Positions 1 through 9,518 are shown, numbered from the stretch's first letter. The stretch: DNA of 64,000 bases from Actibacterium sp. (GCA_016278325.1 JADQCB010000002.1:1-64000); one strand, 5' to 3'. Notes: a model not told the origin generated them from the sequence alone. Program-made: numbers and translations.

Positions 1-195
1 CAGATCTTGCCATGAAAAGGGCTGATCGCCGAGGGCTTATGTGATCATCCGGGATAGAACAGGTAGGCTCGATCTGATCGCCCGCCGCGATCCTCGCAAT
101 ATCTTTACACAAAAGAACCGGCATTCCGCCGGTCTCGGGAAAATCCCGCAGCCCGGCCCGGCGAGCTTGTCAAATACGATTTGCAAAGATTTCTG

Positions 196-210
196 AATTG
201 ATTATCAATT
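196..210. promoter_or_regulatory. Perfect 7-bp-arm palindrome ahead of the H-NS-like gene
   Basis: AATTGAT-T-ATCAATT is a perfect inverted repeat 25 bp before the ATG of the H-NS-like gene, just upstream of its AAGGAGG ribosome binding site. Its place suggests an operator or an element near the transcription start. I cannot name the regulator. The rest of positions 1-234 holds no gene that I can support; a short CGGGA/TCCCG hairpin lies at about 136-148. Confidence 0.3.
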
Positions 211-234
211 GACGAAACTCAAAAGGAGGCCGCA

Positions 235-573
235 ATGCAATTCGATCTCGAAAACATGAATCGCAAGGAGCTGGAAAAACTTCGCAGCGATATAGACAAG
301 GCGCTGGAACGGCTTGCGGCACGCGATCGCAAGAACGCATTGGCGGCGGCGGACAGGGCCGCGCGTGAATACGGGTTTTCGCTGGCCGAGTTGAAAGACG
401 ATGTTTTGTCCGCGCGATCCCGCGGCCGGTCGCGCACCCCGGTGCCGGCGAAATATCGCAGTCCCGATGACCCGACGAAAACCTGGTCGGGCCGCGGCCG
501 CAGGCCGGAATGGATTAAGCGAGCGTTGGAAAACGGAAAATCGCTGGAGGATATGGAGATCCGGGGCAGCTGA
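235..573 (+). CDS. H-NS family DNA-binding protein (HvrA-like)
   Basis: A 112-residue protein of the H-NS/HvrA type. The N-terminal 45 residues form a charged, coiled-coil-like oligomerisation segment (Asp-Leu-Glu then Lys/Arg/Glu repeats). The C-terminus carries the family's DNA-binding signature, KYRSPDDPTKTWSGRGRRPE followed by W-I-K-x-A-L, which enters the minor groove of AT-rich DNA. Members are nucleoid-associated silencers; HvrA of Rhodobacter affects photosynthesis and nitrogen-fixation genes. The start is supported by an AAGGAGG site 5 bp upstream. The stop codon directly abuts the ATG of the next gene (no gap), so the two are probably translationally coupled. The family is clear; the target genes are not. 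Confidence 0.9.
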   Translation: MQFDLENMNRKELEKLRSDIDKALERLAARDRKNALAAADRAAREYGFSLAELKDDVLSARSRGRSRTPVPAKYRSPDDPTKTWSGRGRRPEWIKRALENGKSLEDMEIRGS

Positions 574-1278
574 ATGACCATCCATATCGGCGCAAGGCCC
601 GGGGAAATTGCCGAAACCGTGCTTTTGCCAGGTGATCCGTTGCGCGCGAAATGGGCGGCGGAAACCTTTCTCGACAACGCGGTTTGCGTGAATCGGGTTC
701 GCGGGATGCTGGGTTTCACGGGGTCTTGGAAAGGACATCGCGTCACGATCCAGGGCTCGGGCATGGGAATGCCCTCGCTTTCGATCTACGCCAATGAACT
801 GATCCGCGATTACGATGCGAAAACGCTGATCCGGATCGGCTCTTGCGGGGCTATGCAGGAACGGATCCGGCCGCGTGACATCATCCTTGCAATGACCTGT
901 TCCGCGATTTCGACTCCGTCGCAGGGCATTTTCAGGGAATTGCGTTTTTCTCCCTGCGCCGACTGGTCGCTTCTTCATGCGGCATGGCAGGCCGCACAGG
1001 ACGCGGGAACGCGCGCGCATGTCGGCGGCATCTATTCCTCCGACGCATTTTACGATGAGCGCCCGGACCTGGAAGAACAGATGATCCGCCACGGTATCCT
1101 TGGCGTGGAAATGGAGGCGGCGGAACTTTACAATCTCGCCGCCCGCCACGGGCGCCGCGCGCTGGCGGTGTTGACGGTCTCCGATCACCTGCTCACGCGG
1201 GAAGCCTTGTCCAGCGCGGAGCGCGAAAGCGGTTTTCGCGAGATGGTCGAGATCGCACTTGCGGCCGCTTTTGCCTGA
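574..1278 (+). CDS. deoD: Purine nucleoside phosphorylase, hexameric DeoD type
   Basis: At 234 residues this matches the family length (about 235-240). It cleaves purine (deoxy)nucleosides with phosphate to the base and (deoxy)ribose-1-phosphate in cytoplasmic purine salvage. Visible signatures are the phosphate-loop-like [11 protein letters not shown] near residue 17, the GSGMGMPS segment near 62, R-I-G-S-C-G near 89, the nucleoside-binding VEMEAAELY near 178, and the catalytic SDHL near 203. It begins at the base after the H-NS stop codon, an unusual partner for a salvage enzyme, and has no independent ribosome binding site that I can see. No other deo or nucleoside transport genes are nearby. 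Confidence 0.92.
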   Translation: MTIHIGARPGEIAETVLLPGDPLRAKWAAETFLDNAVCVNRVRGMLGFTGSWKGHRVTIQGSGMGMPSLSIYANELIRDYDAKTLIRIGSCGAMQERIRPRDIILAMTCSAISTPSQGIFRELRFSPCADWSLLHAAWQAAQDAGTRAHVGGIYSSDAFYDERPDLEEQMIRHGILGVEMEAAELYNLAARHGRRALAVLTVSDHLLTREALSSAERESGFREMVEIALAAAFA

Positions 1279-1365
1279 AACGCGGCCCTGCGCGACAACG
1301 CATCCCCGATCTCAACAATGTGCAGGCGGTTCGACCGGCTGCCGCATGGCCGCGAAAGCCGGGCC

Positions 1366-2229
1366 TCACCCCGCGCCGTGATCGCGTGAATAGTCGCTGG
1401 GCGCGGGCGGCTGCCACCCGGCCAACGCCCCCTCTTCCGGCGTGAAGACCTCGACCAGCAGCGGGTGGCATTGCGCCGCGTCGCTGGAATGTTCCGCCCC
1501 GCAATCGCCGCCCGGACAGGCGGAAAGGGCGCCAAGCAGGTCGATCTCGGCGAAGAATTCCAGGTAATCGCCGGCGCGCGCCGGGCTGGCCTTCATGAAA
1601 TACCGCCCGTCATCGCGGGTGAACCCGGTGCACATGAACACGTTCAGCACGTCATGCACATGCGCCTCGGCCTGCGCCAGCGGCAGGCCGGTCTCGGCGG
1701 CCAGCGCCCGGGTCAGGTTCGAATGGCAGCAATGATGATACACGTCCCCGCTCAGCAGCCTGTTGGTATAAGGGTCGCATCGGGTGCCGATCACGTCATG
1801 CACCCCGCCGCCATATTGGTCGATCCCGTACCATTCCAGCGTGTCCTCGACGATGGTCGCCATCGGCCGAAGAAACGGAAAGGCCGACCACATCCGGTCG
1901 CCGGTTCCCAGGTGGGTGCCGTGCAATGCGCGCGTCTTGCCCGAAAAGAACCGTTCCTCCAGCTTCTGCGCGTGCCACAGGTTCAGGTCGCCCACCTGGC
2001 TGCCCTCGGGACAGGAGATGCGAAAGAACTGCCCGGCGGACACCCGGAAACAGCGCGCATCGCGCGGCGGCACGGTGATCTCAGCGCTCTTGCGGGCCGT
2101 GGCGCGTGCGCCGCGATAAAGGCCCGGATCGGGTGCTGGCAGGGTGTCGGCGGGATAGCAGATCACCGGGGCCACTGCGCGGCGCGCGGCGGCGTCGGAC
2201 GGCACTGGATGTTGGCGGGCACTGTCCAT
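1366..2229 (-). CDS. DUF1989 (urea carboxylase-associated family) protein
   Basis: A 287-residue protein of the DUF1989 family, whose members often accompany urea carboxylase or allophanate hydrolase and aminomethyl-transferase-like proteins. The core includes G-D-L-N-L-W near residue 90, the GTHLGTGDRMWS segment, and a Cys/His-rich stretch (GTRCDPYTNRLL, then Y-H-H-C-C-H) that looks like a metal site. I chose the ATG at 2229 because AGGAGG lies 4 bp upstream; a GTG 24 bp further out is less well placed. It lies 30 bp behind ychF on the same strand. No urea carboxylase or allophanate hydrolase is in the window, so it is an orphan here and its biochemical role is unknown. Confidence 0.8.
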   Translation of the reverse strand: MDSARQHPVPSDAAARRAVAPVICYPADTLPAPDPGLYRGARATARKSAEITVPPRDARCFRVSAGQFFRISCPEGSQVGDLNLWHAQKLEERFFSGKTRALHGTHLGTGDRMWSAFPFLRPMATIVEDTLEWYGIDQYGGGVHDVIGTRCDPYTNRLLSGDVYHHCCHSNLTRALAAETGLPLAQAEAHVHDVLNVFMCTGFTRDDGRYFMKASPARAGDYLEFFAEIDLLGALSACPGGDCGAEHSSDAAQCHPLLVEVFTPEEGALAGWQPPAPSDYSRDHGAG

Positions 2230-2259
2230 CTGTCCTCCTGTCGGATTCGGCACGCGGGC

Positions 2260-3357
2260 TCAGGCGTTGAACAGGAAATGCAGAACGTCGCCATCCTTGA
2301 CGATATAGGCCTTTCCCTCGACCCGCATCTTGCCGGCGTCCTTGGCCCCCTGCTCGCCCCCGCATGCGATGAAATCGTCATAGGAAATGGTCTCGGCGCG
2401 AATGAAACCGCGCTCGAAATCGCCGTGGATGACACCGGCGGCCTGCGGTGCCGGCGTGCCCTCGGGGATCGTCCAGGCGCGGGCCTCCTTGGGACCGACG
2501 GTGAAATATGTCACCAGCCCCAGAAGCCCGTATCCGGCCTTGATCAGCCGGTCGAGCCCGGCCTCTGCCAGCCCCAGTTCCGACAGGAACATCTCGGCCT
2601 CTTCGGCATCCAGCTGGCTGATCTCTTCCTCGATGCGGGCCGAGATCACGACGCTGGCCGCGCCCTGCTCTGCCGCCATCTTCTCGACGGCGCGCGAATG
2701 GGCGTTGCCGGTGGCGGCCTCGTCCTCGGCGACATTGCAGACGTAAAGCACCGGCTTGGCCGTCAGCAGCTGGAGCATGTTCCATGCCTTGGCGTCCTCG
2801 GCATCCACCTGCACGCTGCGCGCCGGGCGGCCCGCTTCCAGCGCGGCCTCGGCCTGCTTGAGAAGCCGTTTCTGCTGCGCCGCCTCGTTGTCGCCGCCCT
2901 TGATCTTGCGGGCCAGGTTCTGCAACCGCCGGTCGATGCTTTCCAGATCGGCCAGCATCAGCTCTGTCTCGATCGTGTCGGCATCGGCGACGGGGTCCAC
3001 CCGCCCCTCGACATGGGTCACGTCATCCTCGTCGAAACAGCGCAGCACATGGGCGATGGCGTCGCATTCGCGGATATTGGCCAGGAACTGGTTGCCCAGG
3101 CCCTCGCCCTTGCTGGCGCCCTTCACCAGGCCGGCGATATCGACAAAGGTCATGCGGGTCGGGATGATCTGTTTCGACCCCGCGATTTCGGCCAGTTTCT
3201 CCAGCCGGGGGTCGGGCACGGCGACCTCGCCGACATTGGGCTCGATGGTGCAGAATGGAAAGTTCGCCGCCTGTGCCGCGGCCGTCCGCGTCAGCGCGTT
3301 GAACAGGGTGGACTTGCCCACGTTCGGCAGCCCGACGATCCCGGTCTTGAAGCCCAT
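2260..3357 (-). CDS. ychF: Ribosome-associated ATPase/GTPase YchF
   Basis: A 365-residue Obg-family P-loop protein. It binds ribosomes and the 70S surface, hydrolyses ATP rather than GTP, and is linked to stress and redox responses. The P-loop GLPNVGKST lies at residues 8-16. The usual NKxD specificity motif is replaced by N-V-A-E in YVCNVAEDE, as is typical of YchF. A coiled-coil helical domain follows the switch regions, and the C-terminus is a TGS domain. The start at 3357 has AGGAG about 7 bp upstream; an upstream in-frame codon at 3378 lacks this. It is divergent from trpA, with about 120 bp between the two starts. Confidence 0.95.
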   Translation of the reverse strand: MGFKTGIVGLPNVGKSTLFNALTRTAAAQAANFPFCTIEPNVGEVAVPDPRLEKLAEIAGSKQIIPTRMTFVDIAGLVKGASKGEGLGNQFLANIRECDAIAHVLRCFDEDDVTHVEGRVDPVADADTIETELMLADLESIDRRLQNLARKIKGGDNEAAQQKRLLKQAEAALEAGRPARSVQVDAEDAKAWNMLQLLTAKPVLYVCNVAEDEAATGNAHSRAVEKMAAEQGAASVVISARIEEEISQLDAEEAEMFLSELGLAEAGLDRLIKAGYGLLGLVTYFTVGPKEARAWTIPEGTPAPQAAGVIHGDFERGFIRAETISYDDFIACGGEQGAKDAGKMRVEGKAYIVKDGDVLHFLFNA

Positions 3358-3479
3358 GCCATTCTCCTGTGCCTGCAACCCGGCGCATGTAGGGTGTGGC
3401 GGGGGCGAAGGTCAAGCAGGGCATTGATTTTCCCCCGGCGATGACGCAAACCGCCTGAAACGCGCCAACGAGGACACGC

Positions 3480-4271
3480 ATGACCCGCATCGACCGCAAG
3501 TTCGCCGCCCTGAAGGCAGAGGGCAAGAAGGCCTTCGTCGCCTATGTCATGGCCGGCGATCCCGACGCCGAAACCTCGCTGGAGATCATCAGGGGCCTGC
3601 CGGGCGCGGGTGTGGACGTGATCGAGATGGGCATGCCCTTCACCGATCCGATGGCCGATGGTCCGACGATTCAGCTGGCCGGGCAGCGTGCGCTGGCGGG
3701 CGGGCAGACATTGCAGAAGACACTGGACATGGTCCTCGCGTTCCGCGAGACCGATGACGAGACGCCGATCGTCATGATGGGCTATTACAACCCGATCTAC
3801 AATCGCGGGGTTGACAGGTTTCTTGCCGACGCCCGGGAAGCCGGCATCGACGGGTTGATCGTGGTGGACCTGCCCCCCGAAGAAGACGCCGAGCTTTGCA
3901 TCCCGGCACAGGCGGCAGGGCTGAATTTCATCCGTCTGGCGACCCCCACCACAGACGACAAGCGCCTGCCGAAAGTGCTGACCAATACCAGCGGTTTCGT
4001 CTATTACGTCTCGATCACCGGGATCACCGGCGCGGCCGAGGCACAGGCCGCCGATGTCGGCCCCGAGGTCGCGCGGATCAAGGCAAAGACCGATCTGCCG
4101 GTCATCGTGGGCTTCGGGATCAGGACACCAGAGGCCGCAGAGGCCATCGCCAGCGTGGCCGATGGCGCCGTTGTCGGCTCGGCCATCGTCAAGCTGATCG
4201 AACAAGAGCGCCCGGTCCCCGAGATCCTGGCTTATGTCAGATCCCTGGCCGACGGCGCCCACCGCGCCTGA
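3480..4271 (+). CDS. trpA: Tryptophan synthase alpha chain
   Basis: A 263-residue TIM barrel that cleaves indole-3-glycerol phosphate to indole and glyceraldehyde-3-phosphate for channelling to TrpB. Signatures include the catalytic Glu in [18 protein letters not shown] near residue 47, the catalytic Asp in [11 protein letters not shown] near 127, [11 protein letters not shown] near 175, and the phosphate-binding [11 protein letters not shown] near 212. A GAGGA site precedes the ATG. It is isolated from trpB and trpF, which are not in the window, so it is probably transcribed alone or as the last part of a split trp system. It converges with cueR, with 9 bp between the stop codons. Confidence 0.96.
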   Translation: MTRIDRKFAALKAEGKKAFVAYVMAGDPDAETSLEIIRGLPGAGVDVIEMGMPFTDPMADGPTIQLAGQRALAGGQTLQKTLDMVLAFRETDDETPIVMMGYYNPIYNRGVDRFLADAREAGIDGLIVVDLPPEEDAELCIPAQAAGLNFIRLATPTTDDKRLPKVLTNTSGFVYYVSITGITGAAEAQAADVGPEVARIKAKTDLPVIVGFGIRTPEAAEAIASVADGAVVGSAIVKLIEQERPVPEILAYVRSLADGAHRA

Positions 4272-4280
4272 CGCCGACGC

Positions 4281-4703
4281 TCAGGATCGACGCTGCGCTC
4301 CGGGCTGGGGCGCGGCGTCGGATTCGGCCAGATCGGACAGGATCGGGCAATCGGGACGGGCGTCGCCGGCGCAGGCCGCCACAAGGTGCGACAGGGTGCC
4401 ATGCATCGTCTGAAGCTCCTCGATCTTGGCCTCGATCCTGTGCAGATGCTCCTGCGCGATGCGTTTCACATCGGCGCTGGCGCGGCTGTCATCCTCGTAG
4501 AGCTTGAGAAGGCCGCGGCAATCCTCGATGCTGAACCCGAGCGATCGGGCTCGCCCGAGAAATGCCAGCTTGTGCAGGTCGCTGTCGCGGAAACTGCGAT
4601 AGCCATTGGCGCCGCGCAGCGGCGAGATCAGGCCGATCTCTTCATAGTAACGGATGGTCTTGGCGGGCAGGCCCGAGCGGCGGGCGACATCTCCGATATT
4701 CAT
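4281..4703 (-). CDS. cueR: Cu(I)-responsive MerR-family regulator CueR/HmrR
   Basis: A 140-residue MerR-type activator. It has the N-terminal winged helix (MNIGDVARRSGLPAKTIRYY), a long dimerisation helix, and the metal loop C-A-G-D-A-R-P-D-C-P near residues 112-121, whose two cysteines separated by seven residues are the Cu(I)/Ag(I) ligands of CueR. It untwists 19-bp-spacer promoters when copper binds. The gene starts 10 bp after the copA stop on the same strand, so it should be cotranscribed from the CueR-type copA promoter and thus autoactivated. Two such promoters are visible in the copA-copZ divergent region. Confidence 0.93.
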   Translation of the reverse strand: MNIGDVARRSGLPAKTIRYYEEIGLISPLRGANGYRSFRDSDLHKLAFLGRARSLGFSIEDCRGLLKLYEDDSRASADVKRIAQEHLHRIEAKIEELQTMHGTLSHLVAACAGDARPDCPILSDLAESDAAPQPGAQRRS

Positions 4704-4713
4704 CCCTTGTCTC

Positions 4714-7242
4714 CTATCGTGCCGGCGCCGGGGCGATCGCGGCGTTGGCCCGGTCGGATCGGGGGGCGGACGGTGGCGCCGCGCCCTCGTCCATCGCAGG
4801 GGCTACCCGGCGCAGGCGCAGCGCGTTGCTCAGCACGAAAACCGAGGACAGCGCCATCGCCCCGGCCGCCAGGATCGGTGACAGCAGAACCCCGAGCGCG
4901 GGATAGAGAACACCGGCCGCCACCGGGATCAGCGCTGTGTTGTAGCCGAAAGCCCAGAACAGGTTCTGGCGAATGTTGCGCATCGTGCGCGCCGAGATCT
5001 CGAAGGCATTGACCACGCCACGCAGGTCGCCCGACATCAGAACGACGTCGGCGGCCTCGATCGCCACGTCGGTTCCGGTGCCGATGGCGATGCCCACATC
5101 GGCATGGGCCAGCGCCGGGGCGTCATTGATGCCGTCGCCCACGAAGGCCAGCCGCCGGCCGCCCTTGCGCAGATCGTCCAGCGCGGCGACCTTGCCCTCG
5201 GGCAGGACATCGGCAATCACATGGTCGATCCCGGCCTCGCGCGCGATCGCCTCGGCGGTTTCGCGTTTGTCGCCGGTGATCATCGCCACTTTCAGCCCCT
5301 GCCGGTGCAGCGCCGCGATCGCGGCGCGGCTGGCCGGCTTGATCGGGTCCGCAACGGCCAGCACCGCAGCCAGTTGCCCGTCCACCGCCGCGTAAAGCGC
5401 GGTGCGCCCGCGATGCGCCAGCCGGTCCGCGTCTTGTGCCAGCCCCTCGGTCGGGAGTCCTTCACGCTCCATCAGGCGGCCGGCGCCCACCAGAACGTCA
5501 TGGCCGCCGACAGTGGCGCGCACACCGTAGCCGGTGATCGAGGCGAAATCCGTGACCGCGGGGATCTGCACCTTTTCGGCGCGCGCCGCGCGCAGGATCG
5601 CCGCGGCCACCGGATGTTCCGATTGCGCCTCGACCGCCGCGACAAGCCCCAGCACCTGCACCCGGTCGAAACCGTCGGCCAGCACCATGTCGGTCAGTTC
5701 GGGTCGCCCCTCGGTCAATGTGCCGGTCTTGTCCAGCGCGACCACATCGACCGAGGACAGGGCCTGAAGCGCGTCGCCCTTGCGAAACAGGACCCCCATC
5801 TCGGCAGCGCGGCCGGTGCCCACCATGATCGAGGTCGGCGTGGCCAGCCCCATGGCACAGGGACAGGCGATGATCAGCACCGATACCCCCGCGACCAGTG
5901 CCATGGTCAGCGCCGGCGCCGGCCCGAAGAGAAGCCAGGCCAGCACCGTCACCCCGGCCGCAGCCATCACCGCGGGCACGAACCACAGGGTGATGCGATC
6001 CACCAACCCCTGGATCGGCAGTTTCGCGCCCTGCGCCTGCTCGACCATCCGGATGATCTGCGCCAGCGTGGTATCGGCGCCGACCCGGGTCGCGCGGAAG
6101 CGGAAACTGCCCGCCCCGTTCACGGTGCCGCCGGTGACCGCGTCGCCGGCCCGTTTGGTCACCGGCACGGGTTCGCCGGTGATCATGCTTTCATCGACAT
6201 GGCTCTCGCCCGCGATCACCTGGCCATCCACGGCCAGCCGTTCGCCCGGACGCACGACGAGGATATCGCCGGCCACGATCTGCTCGATCGGCAATTCGAC
6301 GATGTCGCCGTCGCGCTCCAGCCGGGCGGTTTTCGCCTGGAGCCCCAGCAGCTTGCGGATCGCCGCGCCGGTGCGCCCCTTGGCGCGGGCCTCCAGGAAG
6401 CGGCCCAGCAGGATCAGCACGACGATGACCGCCGCCGCTTCGTAATAGACCGCCCGCATTCCTTCGGGCAACAGCGCCGGGGCGAAGGTCGCCACCACCG
6501 AATACAGATAGGCCGCGCTGGTGCCCACCGCGACAAGGCTGTTCATGTCGGGCGCGCCGTGCAGCAGCGCGGGAAAGCCGCGGGTATAGAATTTCCGCCC
6601 CGGTCCGGCCAGCACCAGCGTCGTCAACAGGAACTGGATCATCCAGCTTGCCTGATGGCCGATGCTGCGCCCGATCAGATCGTGCAGCCCCGGGATCAGA
6701 TGGCCGCCCATTTCGATCAGAAAGACCGGCAGGGCCAGCGCCGCCGCCCAGGCCATGCGCCGCATCAGGTCCTGCGCCTCGGCTTGCTTGCGGGTGACGC
6801 GGTCGGCATCCTCAGCGCGGTCGGACAGCATCGCCGGATAGCCTGCGCGGGTCGCGGCCGCGATCAGTGTCTCCGGGTTGACCGCCCCTTCGAGATAGGT
6901 GACCGTCGCGGTTTCCGAGGCCAGGTTCACGTTGACATCCAGCACCCCCGGAACCGCCGCCAATGCCCGGTCCACCCGGCCGACGCAGCTGGCACAGGAC
7001 ATCGACGCCACGTTCAGCGTCACGCTGGCGCGGCGGGCCGGGTATCCGGCCTTGTCCAGCGCCGCGGCGACGCCGGCTGTATCGGCGCCCTCGCCCAGTG
7101 TCATCTGCGCCGATTCGCTGGCCAGGTTGACCGACACGTCATGCACATCCGGCACCGCACGCAGCGCCTTTTCGACCCGGCCGACGCAACTGGCGCAGGA
7201 CATGCCATCGACGGTTAGGCGCAGCTCGCTTTGTTCGGGCAT
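4714..7242 (-). CDS. copA: Cu(I)-exporting P1B-type ATPase CopA
   Basis: An 842-residue inner-membrane copper pump. It has two N-terminal heavy-metal-associated domains, each with MSCASC, then a pair of membrane helices, the actuator TGEPVPVTK, the membrane CPC motif in [13 protein letters not shown], the phosphorylation site [12 protein letters not shown], the P1B SEHP motif in [10 protein letters not shown], and [18 protein letters not shown]. The start is placed at 7242, where GGAG precedes the ATG; a longer reading frame extends upstream but would overlap the CueR-type promoter. It exports cytoplasmic Cu(I) delivered by CopZ. cueR follows at 10 bp, and copZ is divergent. Confidence 0.96.
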   Translation of the reverse strand: MPEQSELRLTVDGMSCASCVGRVEKALRAVPDVHDVSVNLASESAQMTLGEGADTAGVAAALDKAGYPARRASVTLNVASMSCASCVGRVDRALAAVPGVLDVNVNLASETATVTYLEGAVNPETLIAAATRAGYPAMLSDRAEDADRVTRKQAEAQDLMRRMAWAAALALPVFLIEMGGHLIPGLHDLIGRSIGHQASWMIQFLLTTLVLAGPGRKFYTRGFPALLHGAPDMNSLVAVGTSAAYLYSVVATFAPALLPEGMRAVYYEAAAVIVVLILLGRFLEARAKGRTGAAIRKLLGLQAKTARLERDGDIVELPIEQIVAGDILVVRPGERLAVDGQVIAGESHVDESMITGEPVPVTKRAGDAVTGGTVNGAGSFRFRATRVGADTTLAQIIRMVEQAQGAKLPIQGLVDRITLWFVPAVMAAAGVTVLAWLLFGPAPALTMALVAGVSVLIIACPCAMGLATPTSIMVGTGRAAEMGVLFRKGDALQALSSVDVVALDKTGTLTEGRPELTDMVLADGFDRVQVLGLVAAVEAQSEHPVAAAILRAARAEKVQIPAVTDFASITGYGVRATVGGHDVLVGAGRLMEREGLPTEGLAQDADRLAHRGRTALYAAVDGQLAAVLAVADPIKPASRAAIAALHRQGLKVAMITGDKRETAEAIAREAGIDHVIADVLPEGKVAALDDLRKGGRRLAFVGDGINDAPALAHADVGIAIGTGTDVAIEAADVVLMSGDLRGVVNAFEISARTMRNIRQNLFWAFGYNTALIPVAAGVLYPALGVLLSPILAAGAMALSSVFVLSNALRLRRVAPAMDEGAAPPSAPRSDRANAAIAPAPAR

Positions 7243-7280
7243 GGTTTCGCTCCGCTTCGATCGGGTTTCCTCTGGATCGT

Positions 7281-7311
7281 CAGATAAGGATTCCACTTGC
7301 TGGAAGGTCAA
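7281..7311 (-). promoter_or_regulatory. CueR-type promoter of copA-cueR (19-bp spacer)
   Basis: Read on the minus strand: TTGACC (-35, 7306-7311), a 19-bp spacer holding TTCCAGCAAGTGGAA (TTCCA/TGGAA arms), then TATCTG (-10, 7281-7286). The overlong 19-bp spacer and the ACCTTCC...GGAA dyad are the hallmarks of CueR/MerR-activated promoters. It lies about 40 bp before the copA ATG. Confidence 0.88.
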
Positions 7312-7346
7312 GAGGCGCCGCGAAAACATTCCAATGGCGGCAAGGC

Positions 7347-7377
7347 TTGACCTTCCAGCGCTGGAGGCCCCCACTTG
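7347..7377 (+). promoter_or_regulatory. Second CueR-type box, towards copZ
   Basis: TTGACC at 7347-7352 is followed by TTCCAGCGCTGGAGG, with a perfect CCAGCGCTGG core palindrome, facing copZ. It resembles the copA box at TTGACCTTCCAGC. The -10 position (about 7372-7377, CACTTG) is poor, so the element may be a weak promoter that depends fully on activator. Confidence 0.65.
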
Positions 7378-7403
7378 TGACCAGTGATGCAAAGGAGGCC
7401 CGA

Positions 7404-7601
7404 ATGACCCGCTTCAAAGTTCCCGACATGAGCTGCGACCATTGCACCGCCGCCATCGAACGCGCAATCAAGGCCGTCGACCCGGTCGCCACGGTCGAAT
7501 GCGACCTGGACAAACGCATGGTAAAGGTCGACAGCGCGACCGACACCGACACCCTTATCGCCGCTTTGCACAGCGCCGATTACCCAGCAACCCCGGCCTG
7601 A
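7404..7601 (+). CDS. copZ: Copper chaperone CopZ (HMA domain)
   Basis: A 65-residue stand-alone heavy-metal-associated domain: [20 protein letters not shown] with the Cu(I)-binding C-x-x-C at residues 11-14, then the beta-alpha-beta-beta-alpha-beta pattern of the fold. It should carry Cu(I) to the CopA metal-binding domains and to CueR. AAAGGAGG at 7391-7398 sets the start. It is divergent from copA and followed 14 bp later by a DUF302 gene. A further in-frame start at 7347 would lie inside the CueR box and is rejected. Confidence 0.92.
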   Translation: MTRFKVPDMSCDHCTAAIERAIKAVDPVATVECDLDKRMVKVDSATDTDTLIAALHSADYPATPA

Positions 7602-7615
7602 AGGCAGAATTGAAC

Positions 7616-8002
7616 ATGGCCTATACCTATGACCGGATCATCGCGGACGCGGATTTCGACGCGGTCGATGATCGCCTGCGCAACGCCCTGGCCGAGAACG
7701 GCTTTGGCGTTCTTACCGAGATCGACGTCGCGGCGACGATGAAGAAGAAACTCGATGCCGACATGCCGCCCTATCGCATTCTCGGGGCCTGCAATCCGCA
7801 GATGGCCTACAAGGCGATCGGGATCGAGCCGCGGGTTGGCGCGATGCTGCCATGCAATGTTATCCTGCGACAGGTCGGCAAGGATGTGGAGATCAGCGCG
7901 ATCGACCCCGAGGCGTCGATGCAGGCGATCGACAACGCCGATCTGAAGGCGGTGGCGGCGCAGGTGCGCGACATGCTGAAAACAGCCGTGGACGCGGCCT
8001 GA
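7616..8002 (+). CDS. DUF302 domain protein of the copper module
   Basis: A 128-residue cytoplasmic protein without signal peptide or membrane segment. It carries the DUF302 hallmarks: the helical start YDRIIADADFDAVDDRLRN, G-F-G-V-L-T-E-I-D, and the conserved LGACNPQMAYKA...EPRVGAMLPCNVILRQ region with two cysteines. DUF302 proteins are often found beside metal and redox genes, but their reaction is not known to me. It starts 14 bp behind copZ and should be cotranscribed from the CueR-type box, which suggests a role in copper handling or copper stress. This link is inferred from position. Confidence 0.85.
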   Translation: MAYTYDRIIADADFDAVDDRLRNALAENGFGVLTEIDVAATMKKKLDADMPPYRILGACNPQMAYKAIGIEPRVGAMLPCNVILRQVGKDVEISAIDPEASMQAIDNADLKAVAAQVRDMLKTAVDAA

Positions 8003-8012
8003 CAGGCAGAGC

Positions 8013-8031
8013 GCGGCCCGGCCCGGGCCGC
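8013..8031. terminator. Hairpin between convergent genes
   Basis: GCGGCCCG-GCC-CGGGCCGC is a perfect 8-bp stem with a 3-nt loop in the 30-bp gap between the converging DUF302 and ynfA genes. There is no T-run on either side, so it may act as a bidirectional stem or as a weak or Rho-assisted terminator. Confidence 0.5.
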
Positions 8032-8032
8032 C

Positions 8033-8359
8033 TCAGCCCCCGCGCGGGACCAACAGGATCACCGCCGCACCGGTCAGGCACAATGCCAGCCCGGCGGCAT
8101 CCCAGCGATCCGGGCGCTGGCCCTCGATCATCCACATCCATATCAGCGACGATGCGATATAAACCCCGCCATAAGCGGCATATGCGCGCCCGGCGAAGGC
8201 CGAATCCGCAAGGCTGAGCAGCCAGGCGAAGGCGATCAGGCCGGCCAGGCCCGGCACCAGCCACAGGGCGCCGGCGCCAAGGCGCCACCAGGCCCAGAAC
8301 GCGAAACAGCCGGCGATTTCCGCCAATGCCGCGACAAGGTAGATGAATGCCGTCGTCAT
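8033..8359 (-). CDS. ynfA: YnfA family small membrane protein (UPF0060)
   Basis: A 108-residue protein with four hydrophobic helices. The family signature is clear: [15 protein letters not shown] at the N-terminus, then [20 protein letters not shown] and [15 protein letters not shown]. YnfA is a drug/metabolite-superfamily inner-membrane protein close to the small multidrug-resistance exporters, and some homologues export quaternary ammonium compounds. It sits 52 bp downstream of the CoA-transferase gene on the same strand, so it could be the tail of that operon, although it has no obvious metabolic link to it. Confidence 0.88.
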   Translation of the reverse strand: MTTAFIYLVAALAEIAGCFAFWAWWRLGAGALWLVPGLAGLIAFAWLLSLADSAFAGRAYAAYGGVYIASSLIWMWMIEGQRPDRWDAAGLALCLTGAAVILLVPRGG

Positions 8360-8411
8360 GCCCCCTCCGCGCGTCAACTTCGCACGGGGGCATGTCCATG
8401 ACCAGCCCGGC

Positions 8412-9518
8412 TCAGGATTTCGGCAGCACCGGGGCCGAGCGATCGAGCGCAAGCTCGGCATCCGAGAACACCCAGGGCCCGCGCAGGCCCGGCACACCCT
8501 CGGGCGCGATCCGCAGCCCGCGCGCCACAACCTGCGGATCGGCGAAAACCTGGTCCAGCGTGTTGATCGGACCGGCGGGAACGGTCGCCGCCTCAAGCGC
8601 GCGCAGAAGATCGGCCGAGCCTTGCTGCGCGATCCGGGCCGACAGCAAAGGCTCCAGCGCGGCGCGATTGGCAACCCGGTCGGCATTGGTGGCAAAACGC
8701 GGATCATCGGCCAGGGCCGGCATTTGCAGAACCCCGCACAGGCGCCGGAACTGGCCGTCATTGCCGACCGCGACGATTACATGCCCGTCGGCGGTGGCGA
8801 AGACCTGATAGGGCACGATATTGGGATGCGCATTGCCCTGGCGCACCGGTGCCTTGCCGGTGGCCATGAAATTCATCGCCTGATTGGCCAGTGTCGCCGT
8901 GGCGCAATCCATCAGCGCCATGTCGATATACTGCCCCCGCCCGGTGGCGTGGCGCTGTTCGATCGCGGCGAGGATCCCGATCGCCCCGTAAAGCCCGGTC
9001 AGGATATCCGTGACCGCCACGCCCAGCTTCTGCGGCGGGCCGTCCGGCTCTCCGGTGATCGACATCAGCCCCGACATGCCCTGGATCAGGAAATCGTAAC
9101 CGGCCCGGTCGGCATAGGGACCGGTCTGCCCGAAACCGGTGATCGAGCAATAGACCAGCCGCGGGTTGGCCGCCGACAGGCTGTCATAATCCAGCCCGTA
9201 TTTCGCCAGCCCGCCGCGCTTGAAATTTTCCACCAGGATATCGGCATCCTGCACCAGCTCGCGCACCCGCGCCTGCCCCTCCGGGGTGCGGAAATCGGCG
9301 ACGACCGAGGTCTTGCCCCGGTTGCAGGCATAGAAATAGGCCGCGCTGCGGTCGCCGTCGCGCTCGATGAAGGGCGGGCCCCAGCGGCGGGTGTCATCGC
9401 CCTCGGGCGCCTCGACCTTGATCACCTCGGCGCCGAGATCGGCCAGGACCTGGCCGATCCATGGCCCGGCCAGGATGCGGGCCAGCTCGACCACCTTGAG
9501 CCCTTGCAGCGGCCGCAT
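8412..9518 (-). CDS. Class III (CaiB/BaiF) CoA transferase, probably glutarate-type
   Basis: A 368-residue family III CoA transferase: [30 protein letters not shown] at the N-terminus, then W-G-P-P-F-I, the catalytic Asp in [14 protein letters not shown] near residue 180, and [11 protein letters not shown]. It moves CoA between acyl-CoA and a free carboxylic acid. Its start overlaps the stop of the glutaryl-CoA dehydrogenase gene by one base (TGATG), so the likely reaction is succinyl-CoA + glutarate (or a close dicarboxylate) to glutaryl-CoA. Substrate assignment rests on the neighbour. It is the fourth gene of a sigma-54-type operon starting at 12474. Confidence 0.88.
   Translation of the reverse strand: MRPLQGLKVVELARILAGPWIGQVLADLGAEVIKVEAPEGDDTRRWGPPFIERDGDRSAAYFYACNRGKTSVVADFRTPEGQARVRELVQDADILVENFKRGGLAKYGLDYDSLSAANPRLVYCSITGFGQTGPYADRAGYDFLIQGMSGLMSITGEPDGPPQKLGVAVTDILTGLYGAIGILAAIEQRHATGRGQYIDMALMDCATATLANQAMNFMATGKAPVRQGNAHPNIVPYQVFATADGHVIVAVGNDGQFRRLCGVLQMPALADDPRFATNADRVANRAALEPLLSARIAQQGSADLLRALEAATVPAGPINTLDQVFADPQVVARGLRIAPEGVPGLRGPWVFSDAELALDRSAPVLPKS

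Noticed and set aside
196-214. AATTGATTATCAATTGACG as an FNR box for the H-NS-like gene
   Set aside because: Half-sites TTGAT and ATCAA are separated by one base and not four, so FNR should not bind in its normal way; kept only as an unassigned palindrome.
1465-3444. A 659-codon open frame on the plus strand, opposite the DUF1989 and ychF genes
   Set aside because: It is a frame mirror of two well-supported minus-strand genes in GC-rich DNA, has low-complexity Arg/His/Gly content and no recognisable domain.
5104-7218. A 704-codon open frame opposite copA
   Set aside because: Full overlap with the strongly conserved CopA reading frame; the translation is rich in His, Arg and Gln and matches no family I know.
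8033-8359. ynfA as a functional member of the sigma-54-controlled operon
   Set aside because: It lies 52 bp behind the CoA-transferase gene and may be cotranscribed, but nothing in its family links it to the pathway, so I do not include it in the module.
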